Shown here one piece after another: positions 44,090 to 54,802 of a DNA stretch of 64,000 nucleotides (within the stretch, counting starts at the first letter, position 1; every line of letters begins with the position of its first letter). The notes under the pieces were generated by a model that was not told the DNA's origin, ran no database searches, and saw only the letters and a program-made list of their open reading frames with translations. The DNA is taken from NCBI GenBank assembly GCA_023053545.1, contig JAKZAN010000005.1, positions 744,001 to 808,000 on the forward strand, given 5' to 3'. The DNA is from Lepidurus packardi (taxonomy: Eukaryota > Arthropoda > Branchiopoda > Notostraca > Triopsidae). The translations under genes and the position numbers were made by a program.

Positions 44090-45443
44090 AAAATCAATTG
44101 CATAAGAGTAGACCTAAAATAGAAAAGAAGGATAAAAAATAGTGAAGTTTGTTAAGCCGTAGGTTAGTTTTTTATTTCATGTAATTTTTCTATATAGTAG
44201 ATTTCTGTTAAATGAAATTCGTAAATAATAATAAAGAGTAAATAAAGTGGAGGTAATTAAAATTTTTAATCTAAAAATTATTATTGAAGTACTAATATTT
44301 TTAATGATAAGTCATTTTGGTATAAATCCTAAAAAAGGGGGTAGTCCTCCAAGAGAGAGTATATTTAAGAATAGAAGTAATTTAATCATAGGGTTTAAAG
44401 AGTGACTGGAGTTAATTTGAATTAAAGAGATTAATTGGTATAAACTAAATAATTGGGTTACAGAGAATAGAATAATCACATAGACAAAAAAGTAGATTCA
44501 TATAACTGAATTATTAATTAAGGAGGCAAGTAATAATCAACCTATGTGATTAATTGATGAGAATGCTATTGTAGAACGTAATAGGTTTAAATTACCCCCC
44601 CCCCCCCAACCCCCCTACAACTCCTCTTAATATAGCTGCTAATAAAATAAATTTGTTATAAGTTAGCGATCTTGTTATTAATAACAGTGGGTTGATTTTT
44701 TGGATTGTGGCCAAAATTAAAAATTTATTTCAAGAAAGTCCTTCAGATACTACCGGAAACCAGGCATGAAAGGGGGAGGCTCCTATTTTTAATAACAATC
44801 TTATTATTAAGATAATGATAATAAAAGAGGATGGGTATATAAAACAAAAAAGGCTGAATAAAGCTCTAAATATAAAAATAACGGAGGCTAATGCTTGAAT
44901 TAAAAAATATTTTAATCCTGCTTCTGTTAATTGTTGATTGTTTTTGGTTATTATAATCGGGATAAAACTTATTAGATTGAGCTCGAACCCGATTCAAGCA
45001 GAGAATCATGAATTTGAAGATATTAAAATTATTAATCTTAGTAATGTTATGGGAGTAAATGCACGTTTGACACGAAGAACGAGGGGGAAAATACGTACTG
45101 TATTCAACACCTCAACTGTCGGTGTTACAACAATGACAGTGTAAATGATAATTAACAATGGGGGGTTGATTTCACGGGCACGCCTATCTCTTTTGCTCAC
45201 TTGACAAAACCTCTGTTCTCTAAGACCACTCTTTCTCTTCTCCTCCCTTGGATTCACCACTCCCGAACTCAACTCACTTTTCTACCTCGGGGGTTGACAT
45301 CGTACAAACAAGGTAATACAAAACAAAACAAGGGAAAACTGGTGCCCGTTTATCCCAAGCCTAGCGCTTACTAGTGCACATGTACCGGGGTACATAACAG
45401 TAATAATAAAGAAAAAAACAGGAAATCGAGGATTAATTATAAT
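44090..45443 (-). pseudogene. nad2: NUMT: nad2, near complete, split by a solo LTR
   Basis: Minus-strand NADH dehydrogenase subunit 2 from just after trnM (45443) to trnW. The 5' part equals the left-arm copies. It is the only copy that continues past LATIQKINP through LLAAMLSGVV to the C-terminus. A C-run lies at 44597-44611. A 355-bp LTR interrupts it at 45045-45399. Confidence 0.88.
45045..45399. repeat. Solo LTR (355 bp) with empty site in the other arm
   Basis: Ends are the perfect inverted pair TGTTATG/CATAACA, flanked by GTAA (45041-45044 and 45400-45403). The left arm has the uninterrupted sequence with a single GTAA, so this inserted after the inverted duplication formed or was lost from the other arm. 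No element interior is present. Family unknown; a 4-bp duplication suits Gypsy. GTAAATG and TACATAACA occur within it. Confidence 0.88.
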
Positions 45444-45444
45444 T

Positions 45445-45508
45445 AGTAAAGAGAGTAGTTCTATCAGTGAGGTATGAGCCCATTAGCTTAATTTTAGCTT
45501 ACTTTATT
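45445..45508 (-). tRNA. trnM: NUMT copy of mitochondrial trnM (right arm)
   Basis: Inverted counterpart of 34415-34478, sharing its acceptor mismatch. Confidence 0.85.
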
Positions 45509-45514
45509 TGTTAA

Positions 45515-45715
45515 TGTAGAGAGCATAAGAGGTTTTGATTCTTGTGGTATCGTTGGTGATGACACTGTTTGGTTACTTGGATGGTTATTTTAGCTTGAGA
45601 TATTTGATAGGATGATGCTCTTGATTGAGGGTTATCACTCCTGTATTGTACCTGGTTTGTTTATATCCGCCTTGTCGGGGCGGGGCCAACCTGACCAGGG
45701 AGTCAGGTCACTACA
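45515..45715 (-). repeat. Gypsy-Q LTR, right-arm copy
   Basis: 201 bp, reverse complement of 34208-34408. It lies between trnM and the trnQ remnant, with no element interior on either side. Confidence 0.92.
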
Positions 45716-45749
45716 GATTTTCTAGGCGTTAGTGCAATTCTATCACAAA
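45716..45749 (+). pseudogene. trnQ: NUMT: trnQ remnant (right arm)
   Basis: Inverted counterpart of 34174-34207. Confidence 0.38.
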
Positions 45750-45814
45750 TAATTGAGGTAATAAATTACATTATTTACCCTATCAAGGTAATCCTTTTGA
45801 TCAGGCACTCAATT
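45750..45814 (-). tRNA. trnI: NUMT copy of mitochondrial trnI (right arm)
   Basis: Inverted counterpart of 34109-34173; all stems intact. Confidence 0.88.
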
Positions 45815-45977
45815 TAAGTTTAAAAATACATTATTTATGGAAATATATTTAGTAGGGTTATTTAATAACCCACATTCGAAAACATAGTAAAGTTTATTAT
45901 TTTTATTTTTTTAATGTTTTCATAGTATTATTTGTATTTAATTATTTATTAGAGACACTTGCTGCGACAACAAATAA
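45815..45977. other. NUMT: AT-rich control-region-like stretch (right arm)
   Basis: Inverted counterpart of 33946-34108; non-coding. Confidence 0.55.
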
Positions 45978-46173
45978 GGGGGACGTTAGTTTCTGTGCTC
46001 TCGTTTCCGAACCTATTTTGGGAAGTTTTTCGTACAAGTTTGTTACCGTATTTGCACCCAGTTTTGAGCAAATCCTCAGTTATCCGTTCGTTAAGCTTTC
46101 GTTTCGTTTGAACCCGTTTTTCACACCGTTTTTCACAAGGGGAGAAAAGAAATCAACATTCGGGGGGCCGTTC

Positions 46174-47604
46174 ATGGACTCTATTGCGTCATGTTCGCCG
46201 ATGAACTCGCCCAGCTGCGAGGGAGGCCAAGGTCCCACAGAATCCGAGGTCAACAGTGAACTCGCCCGTACCCAGACCAACCAAATCTATTGTGCCACCT
46301 GTGCCATTCTTTTTGAAAGAGATGTACCTGCAGCGAAAAACTGCAAACCTTGCCGTAACAAGAGAAGTTCTCTTGCCCATGCTCAAACCAAAAGATCCGC
46401 CTCCCCCTCGAACGACCCAAAAGAAATGCCTATTAGAAAACGTGCAAATTCTCTGGAAGAGCCTCAACTTCGCCCTGACCATGCGTCTACCATACTCCTT
46501 GCAATGAAGAGAACCCAAGATCAAATGGTGCTCCAAATCTCGTCCCTTGAAACCCAACTAAAGCAAGAAAGCGTAGAAAAGATTTCCTTGCGAGAGCTGA
46601 TCACTTCACTCGCCAACGAGATTCAGAGACTCAGGGATGAGGTGAAGTCACACATGACTCCATCTGGGGGAGTAGATCAGCACAAATCGTGGTCCCAAGC
46701 GGTTAGAATGTCGAAGACGCTAAGCAAACCTCGAGATGAAACCCCCGCAACCTCCACCACCAACCCAACAAAAATTCTGCCCTCAACAGTCCATGATGAA
46801 ACTATGGTTCTGGAGCAATTGGACTTGGAGAAAAGGGGTATGTTCCTCCCTAATAAGGAGCTGCTACAAACCATTGAACGAGACCTCCGACAAACTTGCC
46901 CCAACGCCCCGAGGCCGATTTTCGCGAGGAAAACGAAATCGAATAGACTAATCCTGACCTTCAAAAGCAAGGAAGAAAAAGCTAAGGCAGAACCGATCCT
47001 CGACGCTGCATCCCTGAAATGCATGGCCCCAGTCAAAGTGATCACCAGACAACCCGACCTTCGTCTAATCTTCCATCAACTTCCCAAAGATGAATCTTTA
47101 GAACAAATCTGTGCGCATCTTTCAGACATGAATTCGGACATGGAAATAAAGTTCTTCGCAGACAAGGCAAAGTGGCTTAATCCAACCAGCACCAAAGCCT
47201 TTGGATCCATCATGTATACGTGCTCCACGGCGGAAGAGAATCAGAAGATCAAAGAGGATGGGGTTCTATTGGCTTACAACAGAATCATCCAAGTGGAAGA
47301 AATCAGGCGCTCGAACGTCCTTCAATGTTATAGATGCCAAGCTTACGGCCACATGTCTGCAAACTGTCGCAGTAAACAACCTAGTTGCACAAAATGCGGA
47401 GAAGAACACGACACCAGGACCTGCACTGGGAACAAATGCAAATGCGTCAACTGTAAAGGGGACCACTTCGCGTTTGACCAATCTTGCCCCATTAGAAAGA
47501 AAGAGGCTGAAAAACCAGCAGTCAATCCCACCGAACAGCGGAGAGCAGACGAATGGAAAACAGTTAACCGCAACTCAAAGACCCCCAAAAGACGCCCAGA
47601 ATGA
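46174..47604 (+). CDS. LINE-G ORF1 (right copy), intact
   Basis: 476 codons, C4 finger at residues 40-60, coiled coil, and three zinc knuckles from residue 385 (47326 on). In this arm the frame is open upstream to 46018, where the left arm has a stop, so the downstream Met is the safer start. ATGA at 47601-47604 is both its stop and the ORF2 start. Nucleic-acid-binding protein of the LINE particle; it may be expressed, but there is no complete ORF2 beside it. Confidence 0.87.
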   Translation: MDSIASCSPMNSPSCEGGQGPTESEVNSELARTQTNQIYCATCAILFERDVPAAKNCKPCRNKRSSLAHAQTKRSASPSNDPKEMPIRKRANSLEEPQLRPDHASTILLAMKRTQDQMVLQISSLETQLKQESVEKISLRELITSLANEIQRLRDEVKSHMTPSGGVDQHKSWSQAVRMSKTLSKPRDETPATSTTNPTKILPSTVHDETMVLEQLDLEKRGMFLPNKELLQTIERDLRQTCPNAPRPIFARKTKSNRLILTFKSKEEKAKAEPILDAASLKCMAPVKVITRQPDLRLIFHQLPKDESLEQICAHLSDMNSDMEIKFFADKAKWLNPTSTKAFGSIMYTCSTAEENQKIKEDGVLLAYNRIIQVEEIRRSNVLQCYRCQAYGHMSANCRSKQPSCTKCGEEHDTRTCTGNKCKCVNCKGDHFAFDQSCPIRKKEAEKPAVNPTEQRRADEWKTVNRNSKTPKRRPE

Positions 47605-48995
47605 CGGAGCTTCGGGTACAAAATGTAAGGAAGAATTACAATCAACTTACGGAACTCATATGGGAGGCCTCAATCAAGAATATTGACACAATAGCAGTCA
47701 TGGAACCTCCGAGAAACTTGCCATACCCAAGGATGGGGGGCTTTGAACTAATTAGCCCCGCACTCGAATACGAAGGTGTGCTTCTCCTTCGCAAGACGAA
47801 CAGTCCTTTCTACGTTTTGGAGATATCTCAGTTGTATGTGGCTCTCAAGCTCTCCATCACAGGCTCCCTCCCCATACTGGTAATCGCATTATACAGAAGA
47901 CACACCACCAAAACCACATCACTTCTCTCTGACATACAGAATAAGCATGGACACATGGATCGTATTGTAATCACTGGTGATTTCAACGCCCATCACTGGC
48001 TACGGAAGATAGGACTCCCGACACCGCTGGATCACAACTGTACGATTTTGCTTCTGAACAAGACTTGGTCTTGCTAAACAACTGGAACAAACCCACGTTT
48101 CATAACGAACGTGGTCACAAGTCCACTATAGACTTAACGTGGATATAACCTACCTTACGCACGCAAGTTAATTGGTCCATTCTTAGCGAAGATTCTTATT
48201 ATAATGAATCAGTTAATAAGGCAATAGTCCTGTCTTTCAAAAATCTTATAACCCGCGTACCGAAAACCTCTTGGTCATACGCAAAAGCAAACTGGAAAGA
48301 CCTTTATTCCCACCTGTCGTCTAGCTTAATTAAGATGCACTCAATGATATCGAATCCACAAAACCCACAGGAAATTGATATTGCAGTCAACTCGCTCACT
48401 ACTATCATCCGCGAGGCTATGAATAAGCACATACCAACCAGGTCAGACGACAAACGGAAAAATCCCTGGTGGAATCGCGAACTATATCACCTTCGAAAAG
48501 AATCCGCAGCCGCTCTTCGACTTTATCGTGCCATAAGATACTTACAAAGGGAAGATGAATGGAAAAGGAAGCGAAATATCTATCGGGCGAAAACTCGTGA
48601 GTTGAAAGGACGATATTGGGCAGCACAAATGGAAGATCCGAGTAACAGAATTCTGTGGAACTTCGACCGTCACCTACGTTCGCATAACAACAACCGGCTA
48701 CAGCATCTCTGTCAAGATCATGGGAAACCTTTCCCCGACCCTACATCAAAGCTCAACTATGTAGCAAAACACTTGTTGAATGGCAAACCTGTAGATTCAT
48801 CCCATGATATCCATCACTCATCTCGTTTCCGCCGCACTACCAACAGAGCAAGTCTGTCTCCCTACGAGGAAGCTTCCTCCAGGGAAGAGATCACTACTAT
48901 CCTCGACGGTCTACCTCCCAACAAGGCAGCTGGTGCGGACCACATACAAGCTCTCGTGCTAAAAAAAACATGGCAAGTAATAGGCCCTTATGTGG
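47601..48995 (+). pseudogene. LINE-G ORF2 (right copy), truncated
   Basis: Same lesions as the left copy: frame loss after GDFNAHHWL (stop at 48077), in-frame stop after LTWI (about 48147) and SVN in place of SDH (about 48209). From 48335 the frame is open through FPDPTSKLNYVAKHLL and PPNKAAGADHIQALVLKKTW, then runs into nad1. The frame accidentally stays open across the junction to 49180. Confidence 0.86.
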
Positions 48996-49064
48996 TGAAA
49001 GTCATTTCTCCCTATTTCTTTAAATTATTTGTTATTTTTTTCGATGTATATAATGTTATTTTAA
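48996..49064 (+). pseudogene. nad1: NUMT: nad1 last 22 codons (right arm)
   Basis: Inverted counterpart of 30857-30925 (WKSFLPISLNYLLFF). Confidence 0.78.
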
Positions 49065-49084
49065 TTCATTGTGTTAAGAAATAT

Positions 49085-49155
49085 AAATTATTAAAGGATT
49101 TGAACCTTTGTATTTTGTTTTCAAGACAAGTGCTTTCCTTTCAGCCAAATAATTT
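49085..49155 (-). tRNA. trnS2: NUMT copy of mitochondrial trnS2 (right arm)
   Basis: Inverted counterpart of 30766-30836; acceptor intact. Confidence 0.85.
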
Positions 49156-50286
49156 TAAATTAGATTATCTCATAATTTGAGTAATAGGGGTTTAACAAAG
49201 TAGTAAGAGAAGTATATTACAGTTAAGATTTGTAATATTAAAATAAAGGGTTCTTCTACAGGTCGTGCGCCAATTCAAGTTAATGAGATTACAGTGGTTA
49301 CTAATAGCCAAAAATAGATTTGATTAATAGGGTAAAATTCTAACCCCCGAAATTTTCTAAAATGGAAAATAGGTAGTGTGCTTAAAATTAGGATGGATAT
49401 TAATAAAGCAACAACCCCCCCCCCCAATTTATTAGGTATAGATCGAAGAATGGTGTACGCAAAAAAAAAGTATCATTCAGGTTGAATATGGCATGGAGTA
49501 ACTAAGGGGTTTGCTGGGGTGAAGTTGTCTGGATCCCCCAATAGATATGGTTCTAATAAACTAAGAATTACTAAAGCTATTAGTATAATTATAAACCCTA
49601 CTACATCTTTGACTCTGAAATAAGGATGAAATAGGATTTCATCTGTATTTCTGGCTACTCCAATAGGGTTGTTTGATCCTGTTTGATGCAAAAATAATAA
49701 GTGAATTACAGTAACTCCTGAAATGGTGAAAGGGAGTAAAAAGTGGATTGTAAAAAATCGAGTTAATGCGGGGTTGTTAACTGCAAATCCACCTCAAATT
49801 CACTGGACAATACTGCTTCCTACATAAGGAATGGCTGATACTAAATTTGTAATTACTGTTGCCCCCAAAAAGATATTTGTCCTCATGGTAATACATAGCC
49901 CATAGAAGCGGTTCCTATGACTAATAATAAAAGTATAATTCCCACAAATCATTTCAGAGAGAATAGATAAGATCCATAGTATATACTACGTCCAATATGA
50001 AGATATAAACAAATAAAGAAGAAAGAGGCCCCATTTGCGTGTAAAGTTCGTAAAAGTCAGCCATAGTTAACATCGCGACAAATGTGAGCTACACTAGAGA
50101 AAGCCATATCTAAATGAGCAGAGAAGTGTATTGCAAGTGTATTGCTGTGAGGATTTGAATTATTAAGCATAAACCTAGTAGAGAGCCAAAATTTCATCAA
50201 ATGTTGAAATTTGATGGCGCTGGTAAGTCAATTAGTGCGTTATTAATGATTTTAATTAAAGGATGGGATTTTCGTATAGTTAGCAT
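49155..50286 (-). pseudogene. cob: NUMT: cob (right-arm copy)
   Basis: Inverted counterpart of 29638-30766 with the same internal damage; C-run at about 49416-49425 on this strand. Confidence 0.92.
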
Positions 50287-50569
50287 TATTTTTGTAAACG
50301 GAGAGGTCTTCTATCAAATTTAGTAATAGTAACTACAACTAATAAACATAATAGAAGATAGAAGATGAGAAATAGTGTTATTTGAAATAATATTGGTCTA
50401 TAGATTTTAGTAAGGAGAGATTTATAGTTTATTAAGATTATTCATTTATGAATTAATAGATTATTTCATGAATTTTCTCTATTTAAATAGATTATCATTA
50501 TTATTAATATTCTAGACATGGCAATTGTAATGAATATATAAGGATTAAACTTAAATAATTCGTTTGATT
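50286..50569 (-). pseudogene. nad6: NUMT: nad6 C-terminal part (right arm)
   Basis: nad6 from ASNELFKFNPY to the stop. The homology with the left arm stops at 50569, where LINE-D RT sequence begins. Confidence 0.88.
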
Positions 50570-52781
50570 CGTAGATTTTGTATAGTTCTTTTCCTTGAAA
50601 AGTGTATGAGTTCAGTTTTTGTTTTAGAGAAAGTTAGTTTTACATGTTCACTCCACTTTTCTATGTCTTTTAGTGCTTTTTCGAGGGTTTTAATATTACC
50701 TTTTTCTGATTTGCCACTGATCAAAAGAAGTAAGACGTCCGCAAAAGCCTGAATTGTTAATCTTTTACTTTTGATAATTTTCAATGCATCGTCAATGTAG
50801 ATTAGAAAGAGGATAGGGGAGAGGGGCGAGCCTTGAGGAACGCCTTGTTTTAAATGGAAATTTTGACTTGTGTAAGGGCCGTATGTGCTATATCCTGTTC
50901 CATTATCTAAGAAGCTCTTAAGCCAGTTGATTAGGTTGATAGGGATCTTTTTCTTTCTTGCCTTTTGAAGTAAAACTGCATGGTTGACATTGTTAAACGC
51001 TCCATGAATGTCTAGTAGAAGGCCGTGGTAATTTTACCTTTGTCAAAACCATGAAGGATATTATCTGAGAAGTTTAGCATAGCATTTACAGTAGATCTTT
51101 GATTTCTAAATCCCCATTGGTATTCTGATAGGATATTTTTTTGTTCTAGGTAGTCTGTGATTATTTTGGCTATGCATGTTTCTAGGATTTTGCCAAGATG
51201 AGATAGTAGGGCGATGGGACGAAAATTATTGTGGGAGGAATAGTCATTTTTACCTGGTTTTGGTATTGGGAGAATTTTGGTCGATTTCCAGGCTTTAGGA
51301 AAATAAGATAATTTTATGGATGAATTAAATAGTGCAGTTACAGCATAACCAATGGATAGCCAAGTCTTTTTAATGAGTATTGGTTGTATATTGTCTTCGC
51401 CAGAGGCTTTGAAGTGGGGAAGGTTTTTAATTAATTCTGATAGTTGTTCGTAATCCAGAAGAGCGAAACTTGTTTGTCTAGTTATGTATAGATGGTCAAT
51501 TTTATGTACCTGTTTTTGTACAGTAATTTGAGGGATTGAGGTGATCGGAGCTGGTAGATCTAAAATTTTTTGAGTTAGAAAGTCTAATTTGTCAGTAATC
51601 TGTTTAAAAGATTTTCCTTTATCATCTAGTAGTTGGTCTAATGAGTTTTGGTTTGCGTTTGATCGAAATTTGTGATCTAATTTCCAGAGAATTCTAGAGT
51701 CGGGAGTGTTCATTTTTAGTTGCCAATAGTTCGCTCGAGTTTGACGACATTTCATAGTGTATAAGTTCCTAGCATCTTTCCAAGTTCTTTCATTGTTTTG
51801 GGTTGGTGACTTTTTATACAATTTTAGGTGTTGTGCTGTTAGTTTTCTAAGGAGGTTTAGATCTTTTGTCCACCAAGGATTTTCCTTTCTCGTTGAATTG
51901 ACTTTTGGGATATACTTGCTGGCTGTATCGGTAAGGAGTTTAGTTAAAAGTTGTGTGGAACACCTATTTCCTTGGGACTATTCAGAGAAAATAATTTGTT
52001 TTTATTATTTTCTATTAGTTCTGATAAGGTGTTGTTGATTAGTTCCCAGTTGGCCAGTTTATAGTTCCATTGTTCGGGTCTATATTCAACAAAATGGGCT
52101 TTGATTTTTAGGAGGATAGCTTTATGATCAGATTCGTTTAGAAAATCAGGGTTATCTAGAAGACGAAGGTGAAGAAGGTGGGAAATTTCAGAAGAAGCTA
52201 AAACTAAGTCTATTGTGGAGGATTCGCCTTTTCGTTCATGAATGTAGGGACATTCCATTTATATAGGAGGATTAAGTTTTTGGAAGTGATAAAATCGTAT
52301 AGCTGAAGGCCAGGTTTATCCATTTTTTTGCCTCCCAGTGCCAGTGATGGGCATTAAAATCGCCACAGATAATTATGTAATCATTTATCTTTTCTAATTC
52401 TTTCCAGATTTCAGTAAGTAGTGATGAGACTTCATTTGTATGTCTTCTGCAGATTGTAACAAGAATTATGGGGAGAGGGTTTTTGAATGAGATTTTGGTT
52501 AGAGAGTAAAGTTCTCGAGATATTAATATTTCAATGTGATGGGCTGAATTATCTTTGAAGCTAATAGTACCAATATATGAAGAGTCAGGTTTAGTGGTTT
52601 GGAAGTTTGAAATTGTTGTAAAGTTAAAATTAGTTGGAGGTTCGAGAATAAAAGCTGCGTGAGAGTTGTGGTTGTGTGCTTCACGCAGTGTTTCAAAAAG
52701 TTGATTCTTGTTTTTTCGGATATTATGAATTATAATATTGGTGGAATGAGAAGAAGAGGAATTACATTGAGTTTGAGACAT
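50570..52781 (-). pseudogene. LINE-D ORF2, endonuclease-RT, truncated
   Basis: Starts MSQTQCNSSSSHSTN. Endonuclease: LEPP, IICGDFNAHHWHWE (frame lost after it, near 52310), STIDLVLAS, NESDHKAILL. RT: ASGEDNIQPILIKK, GFRNQRSTVNAML, then a frame change near 51012. The FADD motif reads FADVLLL (about 50745), losing a catalytic Asp. Cut at the nad6 junction. Confidence 0.86.
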
Positions 52782-52810
52782 GAGGGGTTTTGGTTTTGCT
52801 TGTTTTGAGG

Positions 52811-54190
52811 TTAATTGGCGGCTTTTTTTATAGCTGCTATTATTGATGGGCACGAGTGGTCGAAGGCTGTATGGTTACCTCTGCAGTTGGAGCATTTTAA
52901 GCGGGAGTTTGTACATGATTTAATATCATGTTGGAGATCGGCGCATTTGCCGCATCGTGTAATCTTTTTGGGGCAAAAAAAGGAGAGGTGGCCAAATTCT
53001 AGACACTTATAACATTGGATAATTAAAGGAGGTCTAACATTTTCGACTTGAACTGTTGAGTTGAAGGCGATTAGGGCTCCGCCTGAAAGAAGCTTAGTTT
53101 TTTCTATCAGTGGTGAGCAGGTGTACCAAGCAGATCCGAATTTTTTAGTGCTGCCAGGGTTAATCCGTTTGAAGTGTTTGGTTTGAAAGTTAATGTTGAG
53201 ACTAGAGTTTTTGTCGCTGAGGTGAGAGCAGATGGCTTCAGGGGTTTCATCTGTGGGGAGTTGGTGAATCACAATCTGAAGGTTTGGTTTTCTGTTTACA
53301 GCTTTGACGGGTCCTAATTCGGAGAAGGAGGTTTCAGCCAAGATTTCGTTTGATTTTTGTATTTCTTCGCGGTTTTTGTAAGTAAGAATAAGTTTCTTTG
53401 TTTTTGTTTTCCGAACGAAAATGGGGATTGGGGCGTTTTGGTTGAGTTTTTTTATGTCTTTTTCCAAGATTGATAAGAGGTCTTTTTCTTGGGATGAATT
53501 TATTACCCTTTTCTTCGTCAAGTTGTTGGAGAATCAAGGTGACTTCTTCAATTTCTGGGTCTTCTTGGAAGGTTGAGTTTGATTTGGAGGTGGATTGTTG
53601 AGATGTGGTTGCAGAGTTGTAGCTTTGTTCTGTCGGTTTTGAGGTTCTGAGTTTGCCATTTTTTTTATAATCTGAGACCAAGCTGTTTCTTTAGGAGGTT
53701 CTTCTTTCTGATCGGTTATAGTTCTGGTGGAAGTGTGGGAGTTTCTTTCTTGTCTAGAGATTTCAAGATCCGATTTTAGGTCTGAGTTTTGTTGGATCAG
53801 GATGTTTAGGGAACGTTTCAGTTCAGTGTTTTCTTGTAGGAGTAGGTTTTGTTTTTCAACTACATTTAGGATTAAATCCGTTAAAGAGTCTAACCTTTTG
53901 GAGAGGAAGTCATCAATTGAGAATGATCTTTTTCGAGTAGTTTCTTCGCCTGGAGAGTTTGGTTTTTTGTGGGAATGGGAATTGTGGCGACATTCATGAC
54001 AATTTTTGACGTTTGGTCTGTCTTTTTCGAAAAGTATTCCACAGGAGTTACATTTCAGTAGGTTGGTTTGGGTTTCTTCTGTGTGAGTAGGATCAACAGA
54101 TGAAACAAGTTCAACGGAAAAAACAGGTTCAACGGATTCAACTGGTATAACAGGTATAAGCGGGTCATCGATTTCTATTTCTGATTCCAT
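52811..54190 (-). pseudogene. LINE-D ORF1
   Basis: Start chosen at MESEIEIDDPLIP (54190). C4 finger CX2CX13CX2C (CNSC...CHEC), a coiled coil (LNILIQQNSDLKSDLEI), a frameshift at about 53520-53535, then HQLPTDETPEAICSHL, FGSAWYTC and three knuckles (CYKCLEFGHLSFFC, CGKCADLQHDIKSC, CSNCRGNHTAFDHSC). One frameshift; otherwise well preserved. Confidence 0.85.
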
Positions 54191-54565
54191 TTCAAGGTTT
54201 GATGACGTCAGCAGTGCGATGGAAAGGTTTGGGGACGTATTCGGGATTGAAGATGAAGGAGCAAAATGAAATGAACAAACTGTAGTCTGATTGCAATGTA
54301 ACCAAAAGAGTAAAAAAATCAACACAACACAGTGTAACGATGTCAACACGCCTTAGAACACAAAGTTTCAAGAGTCTTCTGCCTAAATAGGAGGTGAGAA
54401 GACTTTTGTTACATGGTTGGAAGGTGGTGAGAAGTTCGATTTGTAACAATATTGCATAAAGAAGGCACTGACACTTTTGATTAAATAAGTTCAGTTTGTA
54501 ATTTGGGGTGTTTGGGAACTACACAGTTGAGACCTAAACACATCCAGCACGTTCAACTGCTCAGG

Positions 54566-54691
54566 CCGAACTCTTTATATTTCCTTTTCAGTACTATTTT
54601 ACTATCGCCAACTCAACTTTTCAATACTAATTACTTAATCAAAATATATTAAATTATTTTTCCTATAATAATAAGCAATAATTATATTTTC
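54566..54691 (-). pseudogene. rrnL: NUMT: rrnL 5' part
   Basis: The minus strand contains GCGATAGTAAAATAGTACTG and AAAAGGAAA, as near the 5' end of mitochondrial large-subunit rRNA. It follows trnV in the expected order. Confidence 0.65.
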
Positions 54692-54759
54692 AAACTATTC
54701 TGAATTGCACAGAAATTAATTCAGTGTAAATGAATTGCTCAACTATTTAGCTATAGCCC
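54692..54759 (-). tRNA. trnV: NUMT copy of mitochondrial trnV (second)
   Basis: Acceptor GGGCTAT/ATAGTTT and anticodon arm ATTCA-TTTACAC-TGAAT. A few differences from 37361-37428 (for example TTGAGC against TTGAAA). Confidence 0.85.
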
Positions 54760-54802
54760 GACTATCTAGAGGCACTTTCCAGTACATCTACTATGTTACG
54801 AC
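54760..54802 (-). pseudogene. rrnS: NUMT: rrnS 3' end (second)
   Basis: GTCGTAACATAGTAG and GTACTGGAAAGTG on the minus strand. It starts within two bases of the point where the copy at 37315 starts. Confidence 0.83.

Larger units (their letters stand above)
45978..48995 (+). mobile_element. LINE-G, right-arm copy, 3'-truncated
   Basis: Inverted copy of 30926-33945 with the same cut inside RT at the nad1 codon WKSF, proving that the truncation predates the inverted duplication. Confidence 0.9.
44722..50569. repeat. Large inverted duplication, right arm
   Basis: Reverse complement of 29357-34846, 5,848 bp against 5,490. The 358-bp excess is accounted for by the solo LTR and its 4-bp duplication. 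It ends in nad6 at 50569, where LINE-D begins. Confidence 0.93.
50570..54565 (-). mobile_element. LINE-D, divergent AT-rich relative, 3'-truncated
   Basis: 5' end near 54565 in rrnL sequence. ORF1 and ORF2 run leftward, and the element stops at 50570 in the RT, just beyond the FADD position, abutting nad6 with no tail. More AT-rich and divergent than LINE-A, C, E or G, so an older or different subfamily. Confidence 0.87.

Noticed and set aside
44938-45272. Small frames across the solo LTR
   Set aside because: They cross the LTR/nad2 boundary and have no counterpart in the empty arm.
46018-46173. 52-codon N-terminal extension of LINE-G ORF1
   Set aside because: The left arm has a stop in this stretch and related LINEs start near the C4 finger, so it is more likely leader sequence.
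48996-49180. LINE-G ORF2 continuing as a fusion protein into mitochondrial sequence
   Set aside because: Chance open frame; the nad1 and trnS2 sequence beneath is readable in other frames.
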